From Cellulomonas fimi (lineage in GTDB: Bacteria > Actinomycetota > Actinomycetes > Actinomycetales > Cellulomonadaceae), in the NCBI RefSeq assembly GCF_028527925.1, contig NZ_JAPESW010000022.1, forward strand, positions 1 to 64,000: a stretch of DNA of 64,000 nucleotides, written 5' to 3'. Under the pieces are notes generated by a model. That model was not told where the DNA came from and made no database searches. It saw only the letters and a list, made by a program, of their open reading frames with translations. The position numbers were made by a program, and so were the translations under genes. Shown piece by piece: positions 1-8,119 of this stretch. Numbering within the stretch: the first letter of the stretch is position 1; every line of letters starts with the position of its first letter.

Positions 1-287
1 CCGGGGGCGGCATCACGTCGCCGCTCGACGTCACGGTCGGCAACGACCGCGCGCGGACGATCACGCTGACGTCGGAGTACTCGTGGCTCTACAACCAGTA
101 CCCGTTCACGAACGACCCGGACGCCGGTGAGGGTCAGGGCGACGACGACGAGCACGGCCGCGCGAGGCGGCCGTCGTCGTGCGCGCGCGGGGGTGAGGGT
201 GAGCGGGGTCCGCACGGGAGCGCCTCCTTGCGCAGCCGGGACGGCGCCGCGGGACGCGGGCCGGGTGGACACACCGTAGGGACCTGA
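1..287 (+). CDS. C-terminal fragment of an unidentified protein (5' end outside window)
   Basis: Reading from base 3 gives a plausible protein end containing SEYSWLYNQYPFTNDPDAG, with actinobacterial codon use. I do not recognise the family. The frame then runs on through a low-complexity Arg/Gly/Pro tail to a TGA at 285-287. A strong hairpin at about 139-182 lies inside this tail. A TGA in the next frame at 128-130 sits just before that hairpin, so the natural stop may be near 130 and the last 50 codons may not be real. Upstream context is missing. Confidence 0.4.
   Translation, partial: GGGITSPLDVTVGNDRARTITLTSEYSWLYNQYPFTNDPDAGEGQGDDDEHGRARRPSSCARGGEGERGPHGSASLRSRDGAAGRGPGGHTVGT
139..182 (+). 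terminator. Terminator-like hairpin near the end of the first gene
   Basis: GGCCGC pairs with GCGGCC around a short GCGAG loop, and ACGACGAC arms extend the stem with a bulge. There is no T-tract, which is normal in GC-rich actinobacteria. It overlaps the apparent tail of the first reading frame, which argues that the tail is artefactual. Confidence 0.4.
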
Positions 288-364
288 CAGAACGCCAGAC
301 AAGAGTTCATGAACTTCCGCAAGAACTTGCGCCTGACGCGCAATCGGCCGACATCGGCGCGGGG

Positions 365-1903
365 TCAGGCGTCGAGGTGACGGACCTGGTCCCACACGTC
401 GGCCCATGAGCCGACGGGCCCGTCGCACACCCGGACGACCTGCCCCTGCTCCTCGTTGTCGACGTCGACGCCCGCGTCGATCCGGGCGACCTCGCGGCAA
501 CCCCGCAACCAGTCGGGCGTGACCCGGTAGCCGACGACGACCACCGGGCCGGTGCCCTCGGCGGGCGGTCCCCAGTCGCCGTAGCCGTTGTGCCCGCTGA
601 ACACGGGGACGCCGATGCCGGAGAGCTCGAGCGCACCGGCCTCGCCGTAGTTCGCGGTCAGGACCGCCTGCGCTCCGGAGTCGACGACGGACCGCTCGAC
701 GGTCGCGACGAACGCGGGCCAGCCGATCGTCTCGACCTGGTCCTCGGTGATCTCGGCGAAGACGGACCCGGCGAACGTCCGCTCCGGCAGCAGCGGGAGC
801 GCCGCGGGCCACGCGACGAGCCCGGACAGGGCGACGACCGCGCCGACGCCGACGAGCTGGCGACGCGTGCGGTGCTCGGCGAGCCCGCAGGCCCCCGCGG
901 CCACGAGCGCGGGCAGCAGGCCCAGCAGGTAGTACGCCTTGCCGCCCGTGACGAGGTACCCGACGAAGAGGGCGACGAACGCCCATGCCAGGACGCGGAC
1001 GCGCGCGAGCTCCGGTGCGCGGAACAGCCGCACGACGCCGTAGACCCACACGGCCGCGGTGACCGGGCTGAGCAGCACGAGCACGAGGACGACGTAGCCG
1101 ATCCGCTCGTCCGGCGTGAGGTACTCGGCGCGGATGTCCTCGGCGAGCACGAGCTGCGGCCACCCGTGCGCGGCCTGCCAGACGAGGTTGGGCACCCACA
1201 GCACGAGCGCGGTCCCGGCGCCCGCCCAGGCCCACGGCGACCGTAGGTGGTGCCGGACGGCGGGGGTCAGGGCGATGCCGAGCACGAGGGCGGCGAGCAG
1301 GAAGGCGACGAGGTGCTTGTTGTGCAGCGCGACGCCCGCGAGCGCCCCGACGGCGAGCCACAGCCGCGGTCGGTCACGCTGCAGGGTCACCGTCACGAGG
1401 TGGACGACGGCCGCCCCGCACAGCATGTCGGTCGTGGCGGTCGACAGGATGTGGCCGAGCAGTGCGGTCGCGACGCCCGTGCCGACGGCGACGGCGGTGA
1501 GGACCTGCGCGGACGTCCGGCCGCCGAGCTCGCGCGCGGTGAGCGCGGCGATCACCACGACGGCGGCGGCCATGATCGCGGGTGCGACGTGCAGGGCCGC
1601 GACCGAGCCGGGCGCGACGGTGTCGGCGAGCCGCGCGATCAGCGGGGTCAGCGCGGGCTGGTCGGGGTAGCCCCACGCGAGGCGTCGCCCGGCCGCGACG
1701 AAGTACAGCTCGTCGCGGTGCGGTCCGTACCGGCCGGCGACGGCCAGGAGCACCGCGAGCAGCCCGCCCGCGACGGCGAGCACGGGCAGCCAGGCCACGG
1801 GCGCACGACCGACGGGCGGCGGCGGTGTCCGTGCGGCCGCGGCGTCGGGCGGGTCGCTCTCCTGGGTCGTGCCCGGGGTGGGGGCGGCGTCGGCGGAGGC
1901 CAC
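365..1903 (-). CDS. ArnT/PMT-like (GT39 family) membrane glycosyltransferase
   Basis: A 512-residue polytopic membrane protein. It starts with a short polar segment, then a first membrane span (WLPVLAVAGGLLAVLLAVAG), followed by GPHRDELYFVAAGRRLAWGYPDQPALTP. That is the first loop of ArnT/PMT_2 enzymes, with the conserved acidic D-E pair. About ten further hydrophobic segments follow and a soluble C-terminal part. The family transfers sugars from polyprenyl phosphates to lipids or proteins on the outer face of the membrane; donor and acceptor cannot be read here. I chose the GTG at 1903 because a TACGCT hexamer (1911-1916) lies exactly 7 nt upstream, the leaderless pattern of this window. An upstream ATG at 2068 would run into the regulatory region of the next operon. 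Confidence 0.8.
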   Translation of the reverse strand: MASADAAPTPGTTQESDPPDAAAARTPPPPVGRAPVAWLPVLAVAGGLLAVLLAVAGRYGPHRDELYFVAAGRRLAWGYPDQPALTPLIARLADTVAPGSVAALHVAPAIMAAAVVVIAALTARELGGRTSAQVLTAVAVGTGVATALLGHILSTATTDMLCGAAVVHLVTVTLQRDRPRLWLAVGALAGVALHNKHLVAFLLAALVLGIALTPAVRHHLRSPWAWAGAGTALVLWVPNLVWQAAHGWPQLVLAEDIRAEYLTPDERIGYVVLVLVLLSPVTAAVWVYGVVRLFRAPELARVRVLAWAFVALFVGYLVTGGKAYYLLGLLPALVAAGACGLAEHRTRRQLVGVGAVVALSGLVAWPAALPLLPERTFAGSVFAEITEDQVETIGWPAFVATVERSVVDSGAQAVLTANYGEAGALELSGIGVPVFSGHNGYGDWGPPAEGTGPVVVVGYRVTPDWLRGCREVARIDAGVDVDNEEQGQVVRVCDGPVGSWADVWDQVRHLDA

Positions 1904-2009
1904 GACCGGGAGCGTAGCGACGCGTCCCGGGGGCCGACCAGGAGCGGCCGCAGGTCGCCGCCGCGCGCGGCGTGACCGGATCGCAACAAAAGGGGTGCCC
2001 CACATGCCC

Positions 2010-2027
2010 GATGTGAACGCTAACATC
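2010..2027 (+). promoter_or_regulatory. LacI-type operator overlapping a TAACAT -10 box of the ytf operon
   Basis: GATGTGAACGCTAACATC is an 18-bp imperfect palindrome with a central CG, and 7 of 9 base pairs are symmetric. That is the classical shape of a LacI-family operator. TAACAT at 2021-2026 can serve as the -10 box, putting transcription start near 2033 and leaving a leader of about 128 nt before ytfQ. The regulator gene is not adjacent. The sequence differs from the TACAACG sites of the arabinose island, so a different LacI protein is likely. Confidence 0.5.
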
Positions 2028-2073
2028 GCGCATGACCGAGGGGTCCGGTTCGCACCGAAGGTGCACACCGCCC

Positions 2074-2128
2074 TGCCCGGCAGTGCCGGGCGTGCACGAC
2101 CGCGGTCCGGCCAGCGTCGGCCGGACCG
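2074..2128 (+). promoter_or_regulatory. Structured 5' leader of the ytf operon (two hairpins)
   Basis: Two strong stem-loops lie in the putative leader: GCCCGGC/GCCGGGC with a 3-nt loop (about 2074-2090), and CGGTCCGGCC/GGCCGGACCG with a 6-nt loop (2103-2128). The second ends about 20 nt before the AGGAGG Shine-Dalgarno at 2149-2154. I do not recognise a known riboswitch; they may stabilise or attenuate the mRNA. Confidence 0.45.
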
Positions 2129-2160
2129 GGGGTGAGGTGGGTTTCTCGAGGAGGAGAAGC

Positions 2161-3168
2161 ATGGCCAGCACGACGTTCCACAAGCGCGCGATCACCGCCG
2201 GGCTCGCGGCCCTGGTGCTCGGCCTGTCGGCCTGCGCCGGCGGCGACGGCGACAGCGGCGGCGACGAGACCGCGGGCGGCGACGGTGGGGGCGACCTCAT
2301 CTCCGTCGGCTTCGCGCAGGTCGGTGCCGAGTCCGGGTGGCGCACCGCCAACACGCAGTCCATCAAGGACGCGCTGACGAAGGAGGAGGGCTTCGACCTC
2401 AAGTTCTCGGACGCCCAGCAGAAGCAGGAGAACCAGATCCAGGCGATCCGGTCCTACATCGCGCAGGGCGTCGACTACATCGCCTTCTCGCCCGTCGTCG
2501 AGTCCGGCTGGGACGCCGTGCTCGAGGAGGCGAAGACGGCGAACATCCCCGTGATCCTCACCGACCGCGCGGTCGACACCGAGGACGAGTCGCTCTACGT
2601 GACGTTCATCGGCTCCGACTTCGTCGAGGAGGGCCGCCGGATCGGCACGTACGTGTCCGAGAACCTCGCGACCGAGCCGATCAAGGTCGTCGAGCTCCAG
2701 GGCACGACCGGCTCCGCCCCGGCCATCGACCGCAAGACCGGGTTCGAGGAGGCCACCGCGGACAACCCGAACGTCGAGATCATCGCGTCGCAGACGGGCA
2801 ACTTCACGCGCGCCGAGGGCAAGACGGTCATGGAGGGCTTCCTCCAGGCGTACCCGGACATCGACGTCGTCTACGCGCACAACGACGACATGGGCCTCGG
2901 GGCGATCGAGGCGATCGAGGCCGCGGGCAAGGTCCCGGGCCAGGACATCAAGGTCGTGACGATCGACGGCGTCAAGGACGGCATGCAGGCGCTCGCCGAC
3001 GGCAAGATCACCTACATCGTCGAGTGCAACCCGCTGCTCGGCCCCGACCTGGCCGAGATCATCAAGACGCTCGACTCGGGCGGCACGGTCGAGAAGCGCA
3101 TCGTGACCAAGGACGAGGAGTTCGACCAGGCTGCGGCCCAGGAGGCGCTGCCGAACCGGCAGTACTGA
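2161..3168 (+). CDS. ytfQ: Sugar ABC transporter substrate-binding lipoprotein, YtfQ-like
   Basis: A 335-residue periplasmic-binding-protein type 1 lipoprotein. The signal peptide ends in the lipobox LSAC with lipid-modified Cys25. The mature part follows E. coli YtfQ closely: VGFAQVGAESGWRTANT, FSDAQQKQENQIQAIRSYI, AQGVDYIAFSPVVESGW, and NFTRAEGKTVMEGFLQAYPD. In E. coli the family binds galactofuranose, so a hexofuranose or pentose ligand is likely. The ATG at 2161 has a perfect AGGAGG at 2149-2154; an upstream in-frame ATG (2032) would add a charged stretch before the signal peptide and is rejected. First gene of a four-gene operon. Confidence 0.93.
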   Translation: MASTTFHKRAITAGLAALVLGLSACAGGDGDSGGDETAGGDGGGDLISVGFAQVGAESGWRTANTQSIKDALTKEEGFDLKFSDAQQKQENQIQAIRSYIAQGVDYIAFSPVVESGWDAVLEEAKTANIPVILTDRAVDTEDESLYVTFIGSDFVEEGRRIGTYVSENLATEPIKVVELQGTTGSAPAIDRKTGFEEATADNPNVEIIASQTGNFTRAEGKTVMEGFLQAYPDIDVVYAHNDDMGLGAIEAIEAAGKVPGQDIKVVTIDGVKDGMQALADGKITYIVECNPLLGPDLAEIIKTLDSGGTVEKRIVTKDEEFDQAAAQEALPNRQY

Positions 3169-3273
3169 CCGACGTCCACCGCCCGCTCCCGGGACACGGC
3201 CCTGCCCGTGCCCCGGGAGCGGGTGCCGCTCGCCGGTACCGTGAAGAGGTACCGGCAGGTAGAGAGGTCGACG

Positions 3274-4908
3274 ATGACCGACACCCAGACGGCGACGAGC
3301 ACCGCGACGCTCGACGCGCCGCGCCCCGTCGTCACGATGACGGGGATCTCCATCGGCTTCCCGGGCGTCAAGGCGCTCGACGGCGTGGACTTCCGGCTGT
3401 TCCCCGGCGAGGTGCACGCCCTGATGGGCGAGAACGGCGCCGGCAAGTCCACGCTCATCAAGGCGCTGACCGGCGTCTACCAGGTCGACGCGGGGACGAT
3501 CGAGGTCGACGGCGCGCCCGTCGCGTTCACCGGTCCCGCGCAGGCCCAGGCCGCGGGCATCAGCACCGTGTACCAGGAGGTCAACCTCTGCGAGAACCTC
3601 TCGGTCGCGGAGAACATCATGCTCGGCCACGAGGTCCGCCGGTTCGGCGTGGTCGACTGGCCCGCGACCCGCCGCGAGGCGCGCCGGCACCTCGCGACCC
3701 TCAACCTCGACGTCGACCCGCGCTCGCAGCTGTCGTCCCACAGCCTCGCGGTGCAGCAGCTCGTCGCGATCTCGCGCGCGATGGTCGTCGACGCGCGCGT
3801 GCTGATCCTCGACGAGCCCACGTCGAGCCTCGACGCCGACGAGGTCGCGCGCCTGTTCGACGTGGTGCGCGCGCTGCGCGACCGCGGCGTCGCGATCCTG
3901 TTCGTCTCGCACTTCCTCGAGCAGGTGTACGCGCTGTCCGACCGCATGACGGTCCTGCGCAACGGCACGCTCGTCGGGGAGTACCGCACGGCCGACCTGC
4001 CCCGGGTCGAGCTCGTGCAGAAGATGATCGGCCGGTCGCTCGAGGTGCTGGAACGCCTCGAGGAGGCCCCGAAGCCCGTGGTAGCCACGCGCGACGACAC
4101 GCGCCCCTACCTGCAGGCGATCGGCCTGGGCCGCAAGGGCTCGATCGAGCCGTTCGACCTCGACGTGTACGCGGGCGAGGTCGTGGGCCTGGCCGGGCTG
4201 CTCGGGTCGGGCCGCACCGAGCTCGCGCGGCTGCTCTACGGCGCCGACCACGCCGATCACGGCGAGCTGCGCGTCGAGGACACCCCCGCGCGCCTGCGCA
4301 CGCCGCGCGCCGCGCTCGCGCGCAAGATCGTCTACTCGTCGGAGAGCCGCAAGACCGAGGGCATCATCGCCGACCTCACGGTGCGCGAGAACATCGTCCT
4401 CGGCATCCAGGCGCAGCGCGGCTGGGTGCGGCGCGTGCCGAAGAAGAAGGCCGACGAGGTCGTCGACCGGTACATCGACGCGCTCGGCATCCGGCCCGCC
4501 AACCCGGACGCGCTCGCGGGCAACCTGTCGGGCGGCAACCAGCAGAAGGTGCTGCTGGCCCGGTGGCTCGCGACGCAGCCCAAGCTCCTGCTGCTCGACG
4601 AGCCGACACGCGGCATCGACGTCGGCGCGAAGGCCGAGATCCAGCGGCTCGTCGCCGACCTCGCGTCGCAGGGCATGGCGGTCGTGTTCATCTCCGCCGA
4701 GCTCGAGGAGGTCCTGCGCCTCTCGCACCGGATCGCGGTCCTGCGCGACCGTCGCAAGGTCGCCGAGCTCGTCAACACCGACGACGTGACGACGGACGAC
4801 GTCGTCGACCTCATCGCCAGCGCCGGGACCACGGACGAGCCACCCGGCTCGCCGCCGGGGGACGAGGTCCAGGACGTCCAGCTCTTCGGGAAGGGGGACC
4901 GGGCATGA
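3274..4908 (+). CDS. ytfR: Sugar ABC transporter ATP-binding protein (two ABC domains), YtfR-like
   Basis: A 544-residue double ABC ATPase of the CUT2 (RbsA/YtfR) class. Domain 1 has Walker A GENGAGKST (52-60) and Walker B LILDEPTSSLD, but its signature is the degenerate SSHSLAVQQL. Domain 2 has the degenerate P-loop GLLGSGRTEL, a good signature LSGGNQQKV and Walker B LLLLDEPTRGID. This asymmetry is normal for CUT2 ATPases. It lies 105 nt after ytfQ and overlaps the permease gene by ATGA. The ATG at 3274 is preceded by a modest AGAGAGG; upstream in-frame codons lie in the intercistronic gap and lack ABC homology. Confidence 0.93.
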   Translation: MTDTQTATSTATLDAPRPVVTMTGISIGFPGVKALDGVDFRLFPGEVHALMGENGAGKSTLIKALTGVYQVDAGTIEVDGAPVAFTGPAQAQAAGISTVYQEVNLCENLSVAENIMLGHEVRRFGVVDWPATRREARRHLATLNLDVDPRSQLSSHSLAVQQLVAISRAMVVDARVLILDEPTSSLDADEVARLFDVVRALRDRGVAILFVSHFLEQVYALSDRMTVLRNGTLVGEYRTADLPRVELVQKMIGRSLEVLERLEEAPKPVVATRDDTRPYLQAIGLGRKGSIEPFDLDVYAGEVVGLAGLLGSGRTELARLLYGADHADHGELRVEDTPARLRTPRAALARKIVYSSESRKTEGIIADLTVRENIVLGIQAQRGWVRRVPKKKADEVVDRYIDALGIRPANPDALAGNLSGGNQQKVLLARWLATQPKLLLLDEPTRGIDVGAKAEIQRLVADLASQGMAVVFISAELEEVLRLSHRIAVLRDRRKVAELVNTDDVTTDDVVDLIASAGTTDEPPGSPPGDEVQDVQLFGKGDRA

Positions 4909-5942
4909 ACGTCGTGCAGTCCGTCGTCCGGCACCGCCTGTTCTGGCCGATCGTCGCGCTCGTCGTGCTGGTCGTCGCGAGCACGCTCAAGTCGCCGACG
5001 TTCCTCGACATCACCGTCCGCGACGGGCACCTGTTCGGCGGGCCTGTCGACATCCTGCGCCGCAGCAGCGTCCTGCTGCTCGTGGCCCTCGGCATGACGC
5101 TCGTCATCGCGACGCGCGGCATCGACCTCTCGGTCGGCGCGGTCATGGCGATCGCGGGAGCCGTCGCGCTCACGCAGATCGCCGCGTCGCCCGACCCCGG
5201 CTCGCTCGCGACGGTCGCCGCCGCGATCGGGACCGCCCTGGTGATCGCGCTGCTCATCGGGCTGTTCAACGGGTTCCTGGTCGCCGTGGTGGGCATCCAG
5301 CCGATCATCGCGACGCTCGTGCTCATGACCGCCGGGCGCGGCATCGCGATGCTCATCACGGGCGGCAACATCACGACCGTCACGAGCCAGCCGTACAAGA
5401 CGCTCGCGTCGGGGTACTGGCTGTCGCTGCCGGTCGCCGCGCTCATCGCGGGTGTCGTCTTCGCGGCGACCGCGCTGGTCACGCGCCGCACGGCGCTCGG
5501 CGTGCTCATCGAGTCCGTCGGCATCAACCCGTCGGCCAGCCGCCTCGCAGGCGTCCGCGCCCGCACGATCATCTGGACCGTCTACGTCGTGTGCGCGCTG
5601 TTCGCGTGCCTCGCCGGGTTCATCCGGTCCGCCGACACCATGGCGGCCGACGCGAACAACATCGGGCTGTTCATCGAGCTCGACGCGATCCTCGCGGTCG
5701 TCATCGGCGGCACGTCGCTCGCGGGCGGCAAGTTCTCGCTCACCGGCACGCTCGTCGGGACGCTCGTCATCACGACGCTCACGCTGTCGATCACCATCCT
5801 CGGCATCCCGGCCAACGCGGTGTCCCTGTTCAAGGCCCTCGTCGTCATCGCGGTCTGCCTGCTGCAGTCCCCGGTCGTGCAGCACAGGATGCGTGCCCGA
5901 CGACGTCGCACGGCCCCCGTCCCGGTGGAGGTGCCGGCCTGA
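4905..5942 (+). CDS. ytfT: Sugar ABC transporter permease, YtfT-like
   Basis: A 345-residue permease of the BPD_transp_2 family with 8-10 hydrophobic segments. CUT2 hallmarks are VALGMTLVIATRGIDLSVGA and AILAVVIGGTSLAGGKFSLTG. The start ATG overlaps the TGA of the ATPase gene (ATGA at 4905-4908), and the stop overlaps the next start (TGATG), so translation is coupled across the operon. It forms the membrane channel together with the following permease. Confidence 0.92.
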   Translation: MNVVQSVVRHRLFWPIVALVVLVVASTLKSPTFLDITVRDGHLFGGPVDILRRSSVLLLVALGMTLVIATRGIDLSVGAVMAIAGAVALTQIAASPDPGSLATVAAAIGTALVIALLIGLFNGFLVAVVGIQPIIATLVLMTAGRGIAMLITGGNITTVTSQPYKTLASGYWLSLPVAALIAGVVFAATALVTRRTALGVLIESVGINPSASRLAGVRARTIIWTVYVVCALFACLAGFIRSADTMAADANNIGLFIELDAILAVVIGGTSLAGGKFSLTGTLVGTLVITTLTLSITILGIPANAVSLFKALVVIAVCLLQSPVVQHRMRARRRRTAPVPVEVPA

Positions 5943-6970
5943 TGTCCACCGACCAGCTCACCCGCCGCCTGCGCGGCCGCACGCCGTCCGCCGACACGAC
6001 CGCACCGGCCCGCCGGTGGCGTCTCGACGACCGGTACCTGCCGGTCATCGGCACCGTCGTCGTGCTCGTCGTCATGCTCGTCGTCGCCGGGTCGCGCTAC
6101 GAGAACTTCCTCACCGGGCGGGTCATGGCGAACCTGCTCATCAACAACTCGTTCCTCGTCGTCCTCGCGGTCGGCATGACGTTCGTGATCCTCACGGGCG
6201 GCATCGACCTGTCCGTCGGCGCGGTCGTCGCGCTGTCGAGCATCGTCGCCGCCTGGATGCTCACGAACGGCTGGGACGCGGTCGTCGCGATCCCGGCGGC
6301 GATCCTCACGGGCACGCTCATCGGGCTCGCGGTCGGCGTCATGGTGCACGTGTTCGAGATACAACCGTTCATCGCGACGCTCGCCGCGATGTTCCTCGCG
6401 CGCGGGCTCTGCTACCTCGTCGCGCCCGAGTCGATCCCGATCGCGGACCCGACGATCGTCGCGCTCGCCCGCACGCGCTGGGGGCCGGAGGACGGGTTCG
6501 TCCTCACGCCGTCGGGGCTCATCGCCCTGGTCGTCGTGGCCGTCGCGTTCGTGCTGCTCCACTACACCCGGTTCGGTCGCACGGTGTACGCGATCGGCGG
6601 CGGCGAGCAGTCGGCGCGGCTCATGGGTCTGCCCGTCGCGCGGACCAAGGTGCTGGTCTACGTCATCAGCGGGACGTGCGCCGGGCTCGGCGGGCTCCTG
6701 TTCGCGATCTTCTCCCGGTCCGGCTACGCGCTCACGGGCGTCGGCATGGAGCTCGACGCGATCGCGGCGGTCGTCATCGGCGGCACGCTCCTCACCGGCG
6801 GGTCCGGCTTCGTGCTCGGGTCGGTGCTGGGCGTGCTCGTGCTCGGCCTCATCCAGACGGCCATCACGTTCGAGGGCACGCTCTCGTCGTGGTGGACGAA
6901 GATCGTCATCGGCGGGCTGCTGCTCGTCTTCGTCGTCCTCCAGCGCCTGCTCGCGCTGCGACGCACCTGA
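5942..6970 (+). CDS. yjfF: Sugar ABC transporter permease, YjfF-like
   Basis: A 342-residue second permease of the same CUT2 transporter. It has the family motif VLAVGMTFVILTGGIDLSVG, FEIQPFIATLAAMFLARG and the closing IAAVVIGGTLLTGGSGFVLGS. The overlap TGATG with the preceding gene and the gene order binding protein, ATPase, permease, permease match the ytfQRT-yjfF operon. A long perfect hairpin follows, so this is the last gene of the unit. Confidence 0.92.
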   Translation: MSTDQLTRRLRGRTPSADTTAPARRWRLDDRYLPVIGTVVVLVVMLVVAGSRYENFLTGRVMANLLINNSFLVVLAVGMTFVILTGGIDLSVGAVVALSSIVAAWMLTNGWDAVVAIPAAILTGTLIGLAVGVMVHVFEIQPFIATLAAMFLARGLCYLVAPESIPIADPTIVALARTRWGPEDGFVLTPSGLIALVVVAVAFVLLHYTRFGRTVYAIGGGEQSARLMGLPVARTKVLVYVISGTCAGLGGLLFAIFSRSGYALTGVGMELDAIAAVVIGGTLLTGGSGFVLGSVLGVLVLGLIQTAITFEGTLSSWWTKIVIGGLLLVFVVLQRLLALRRT

Positions 6971-6975
6971 CGCAC

Positions 6976-7019
6976 CCGGTCCGGCCCGCGGCGAGGCGCT
7001 CCGCCGCGGGCCGGACCGG
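6976..7019 (+). terminator. Strong intrinsic-type hairpin ending the ytf operon
   Basis: A perfect 18-bp stem (6976-6993 with 7002-7019) around an 8-nt loop, starting 6 nt after the yjfF stop. There is no U-tract, as is common in this phylum. Confidence 0.85.
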
Positions 7020-7105
7020 CGTGCCCGCGGTAGCGGTGCGGCGGCCCTCCGGGGGCATGAGACACCCGTGCCGGGGTGTCGTCGCCGGTCGCTACCCTCG
7101 CGACC

Positions 7106-8095
7106 ATGCCCGGCACCGACCTCATCGCCCAGCGCCTCGCGGTCGCGGGCTTCGACGACGTCACCGACGTCACGCCGCTCGACGGCGGCATGATCGCCGT
7201 CGCCGGGCTCGCGCAGCGGCGGTCGGGGACCCCGGTGTTCGCCAAGACGCTCGAGGCGGGCGCGGACGGCATGTTCGACGCCGAGGCGGAGGGCCTGCAC
7301 GTCCTGCGGGAACGTGGCGGACTGCGGACGCCCGACGTCCTGCACGTCGCCCCCGACCTGCTCGTCCTCGAGGCGCTCGCGCCGCGCGTCGACACGACCG
7401 ACCTGTGGGAGCGGCTGGCCCACGCGGTCGCCCACCTGCACACGTCGACGACCGGTACCCGGTTCGGCTGGCACCGCGACAACTTCCTCGGCCGCATGCG
7501 GCAGGACAACACGTGGGACGACGACGGGTTCGAGTTCTACGCCCGACGGCGCCTCCTGCGCTGGCTGCCCGAGCCGCGCGTGCAGGCCGCGTTCGACGAG
7601 CAGGACCGCCGCGCGCTCGAGCACCTCTGCGACCGGCTCACCGAGCTGCTCCCGCCCGCGCCACCGTGCCTCACGCACGGCGACTTCTGGTCGTCCAACG
7701 TCATCGCGACGCCCGACGGCGCCCCGGCGCTCATCGACCCCGCCGTGTCGATGACGTGGGCGGAGGTCGACATCGCGATGCTGTGGAGCGAGCCGCGGCC
7801 GCCCGAGTCCGACCGGTTCTTCGACGTGTACGCCGAGGTCGTCGGCCTCGACGCGGGCTGGAAGGACCGGATGCCGCTGCTGTTCCTGCGGCAGGAGCTC
7901 GCCCTGGTCGCGATGTTCGACCACGACTGGGGCGCCGCCGAGCGCGTCCGCGCGCTGCTCGCGCCGTACCGCCGCCGCCTCCCGTCCCGCGTCGCCCCGC
8001 CGTCCGGCGCCCCGGCCTCGCCTGCCGCAGCACCGTCCCCCGCCGCGGTACGGTCCGACGCGCCCACGTCCCCCGCCGGCACCCGCACGCACTGA
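7106..8095 (+). CDS. Fructosamine/ketosamine kinase family protein
   Basis: A 329-residue protein of the fructosamine-3-kinase (FN3K) family, with an aminoglycoside-kinase-like fold. Motifs are GGMIAVAGLAQ (ATP loop), VFAKTLE (lysine), WHRDNFLGRMRQDN, catalytic CLTHGDFWSSNVI and metal-binding ALIDPAVSMTWAEVDIAM. The family phosphorylates sugar residues on glycated amines so that they decay. The Ala/Pro-rich last 40 residues are an extension. The start is set by TACCCT (7093-7098) exactly 7 nt before the ATG, a leaderless arrangement; an in-frame GTG at 7076 lies upstream of that box. It lies 24 nt before the nucleotidyltransferase/methyltransferase gene and is probably co-transcribed with it. 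Confidence 0.85.
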   Translation: MPGTDLIAQRLAVAGFDDVTDVTPLDGGMIAVAGLAQRRSGTPVFAKTLEAGADGMFDAEAEGLHVLRERGGLRTPDVLHVAPDLLVLEALAPRVDTTDLWERLAHAVAHLHTSTTGTRFGWHRDNFLGRMRQDNTWDDDGFEFYARRRLLRWLPEPRVQAAFDEQDRRALEHLCDRLTELLPPAPPCLTHGDFWSSNVIATPDGAPALIDPAVSMTWAEVDIAMLWSEPRPPESDRFFDVYAEVVGLDAGWKDRMPLLFLRQELALVAMFDHDWGAAERVRALLAPYRRRLPSRVAPPSGAPASPAAAPSPAAVRSDAPTSPAGTRTH

Positions 8096-8119
8096 CCGCC
8101 ACGCCCTTCCCGGAGAACC

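Noticed and set aside
2010-2027. Rex box before ytfQ (TGTGAAC half-site)
   Set aside because: Only the left half fits. The right half is TAACATC, not TTCACA, and the whole is a better LacI-type palindrome before a sugar operon.
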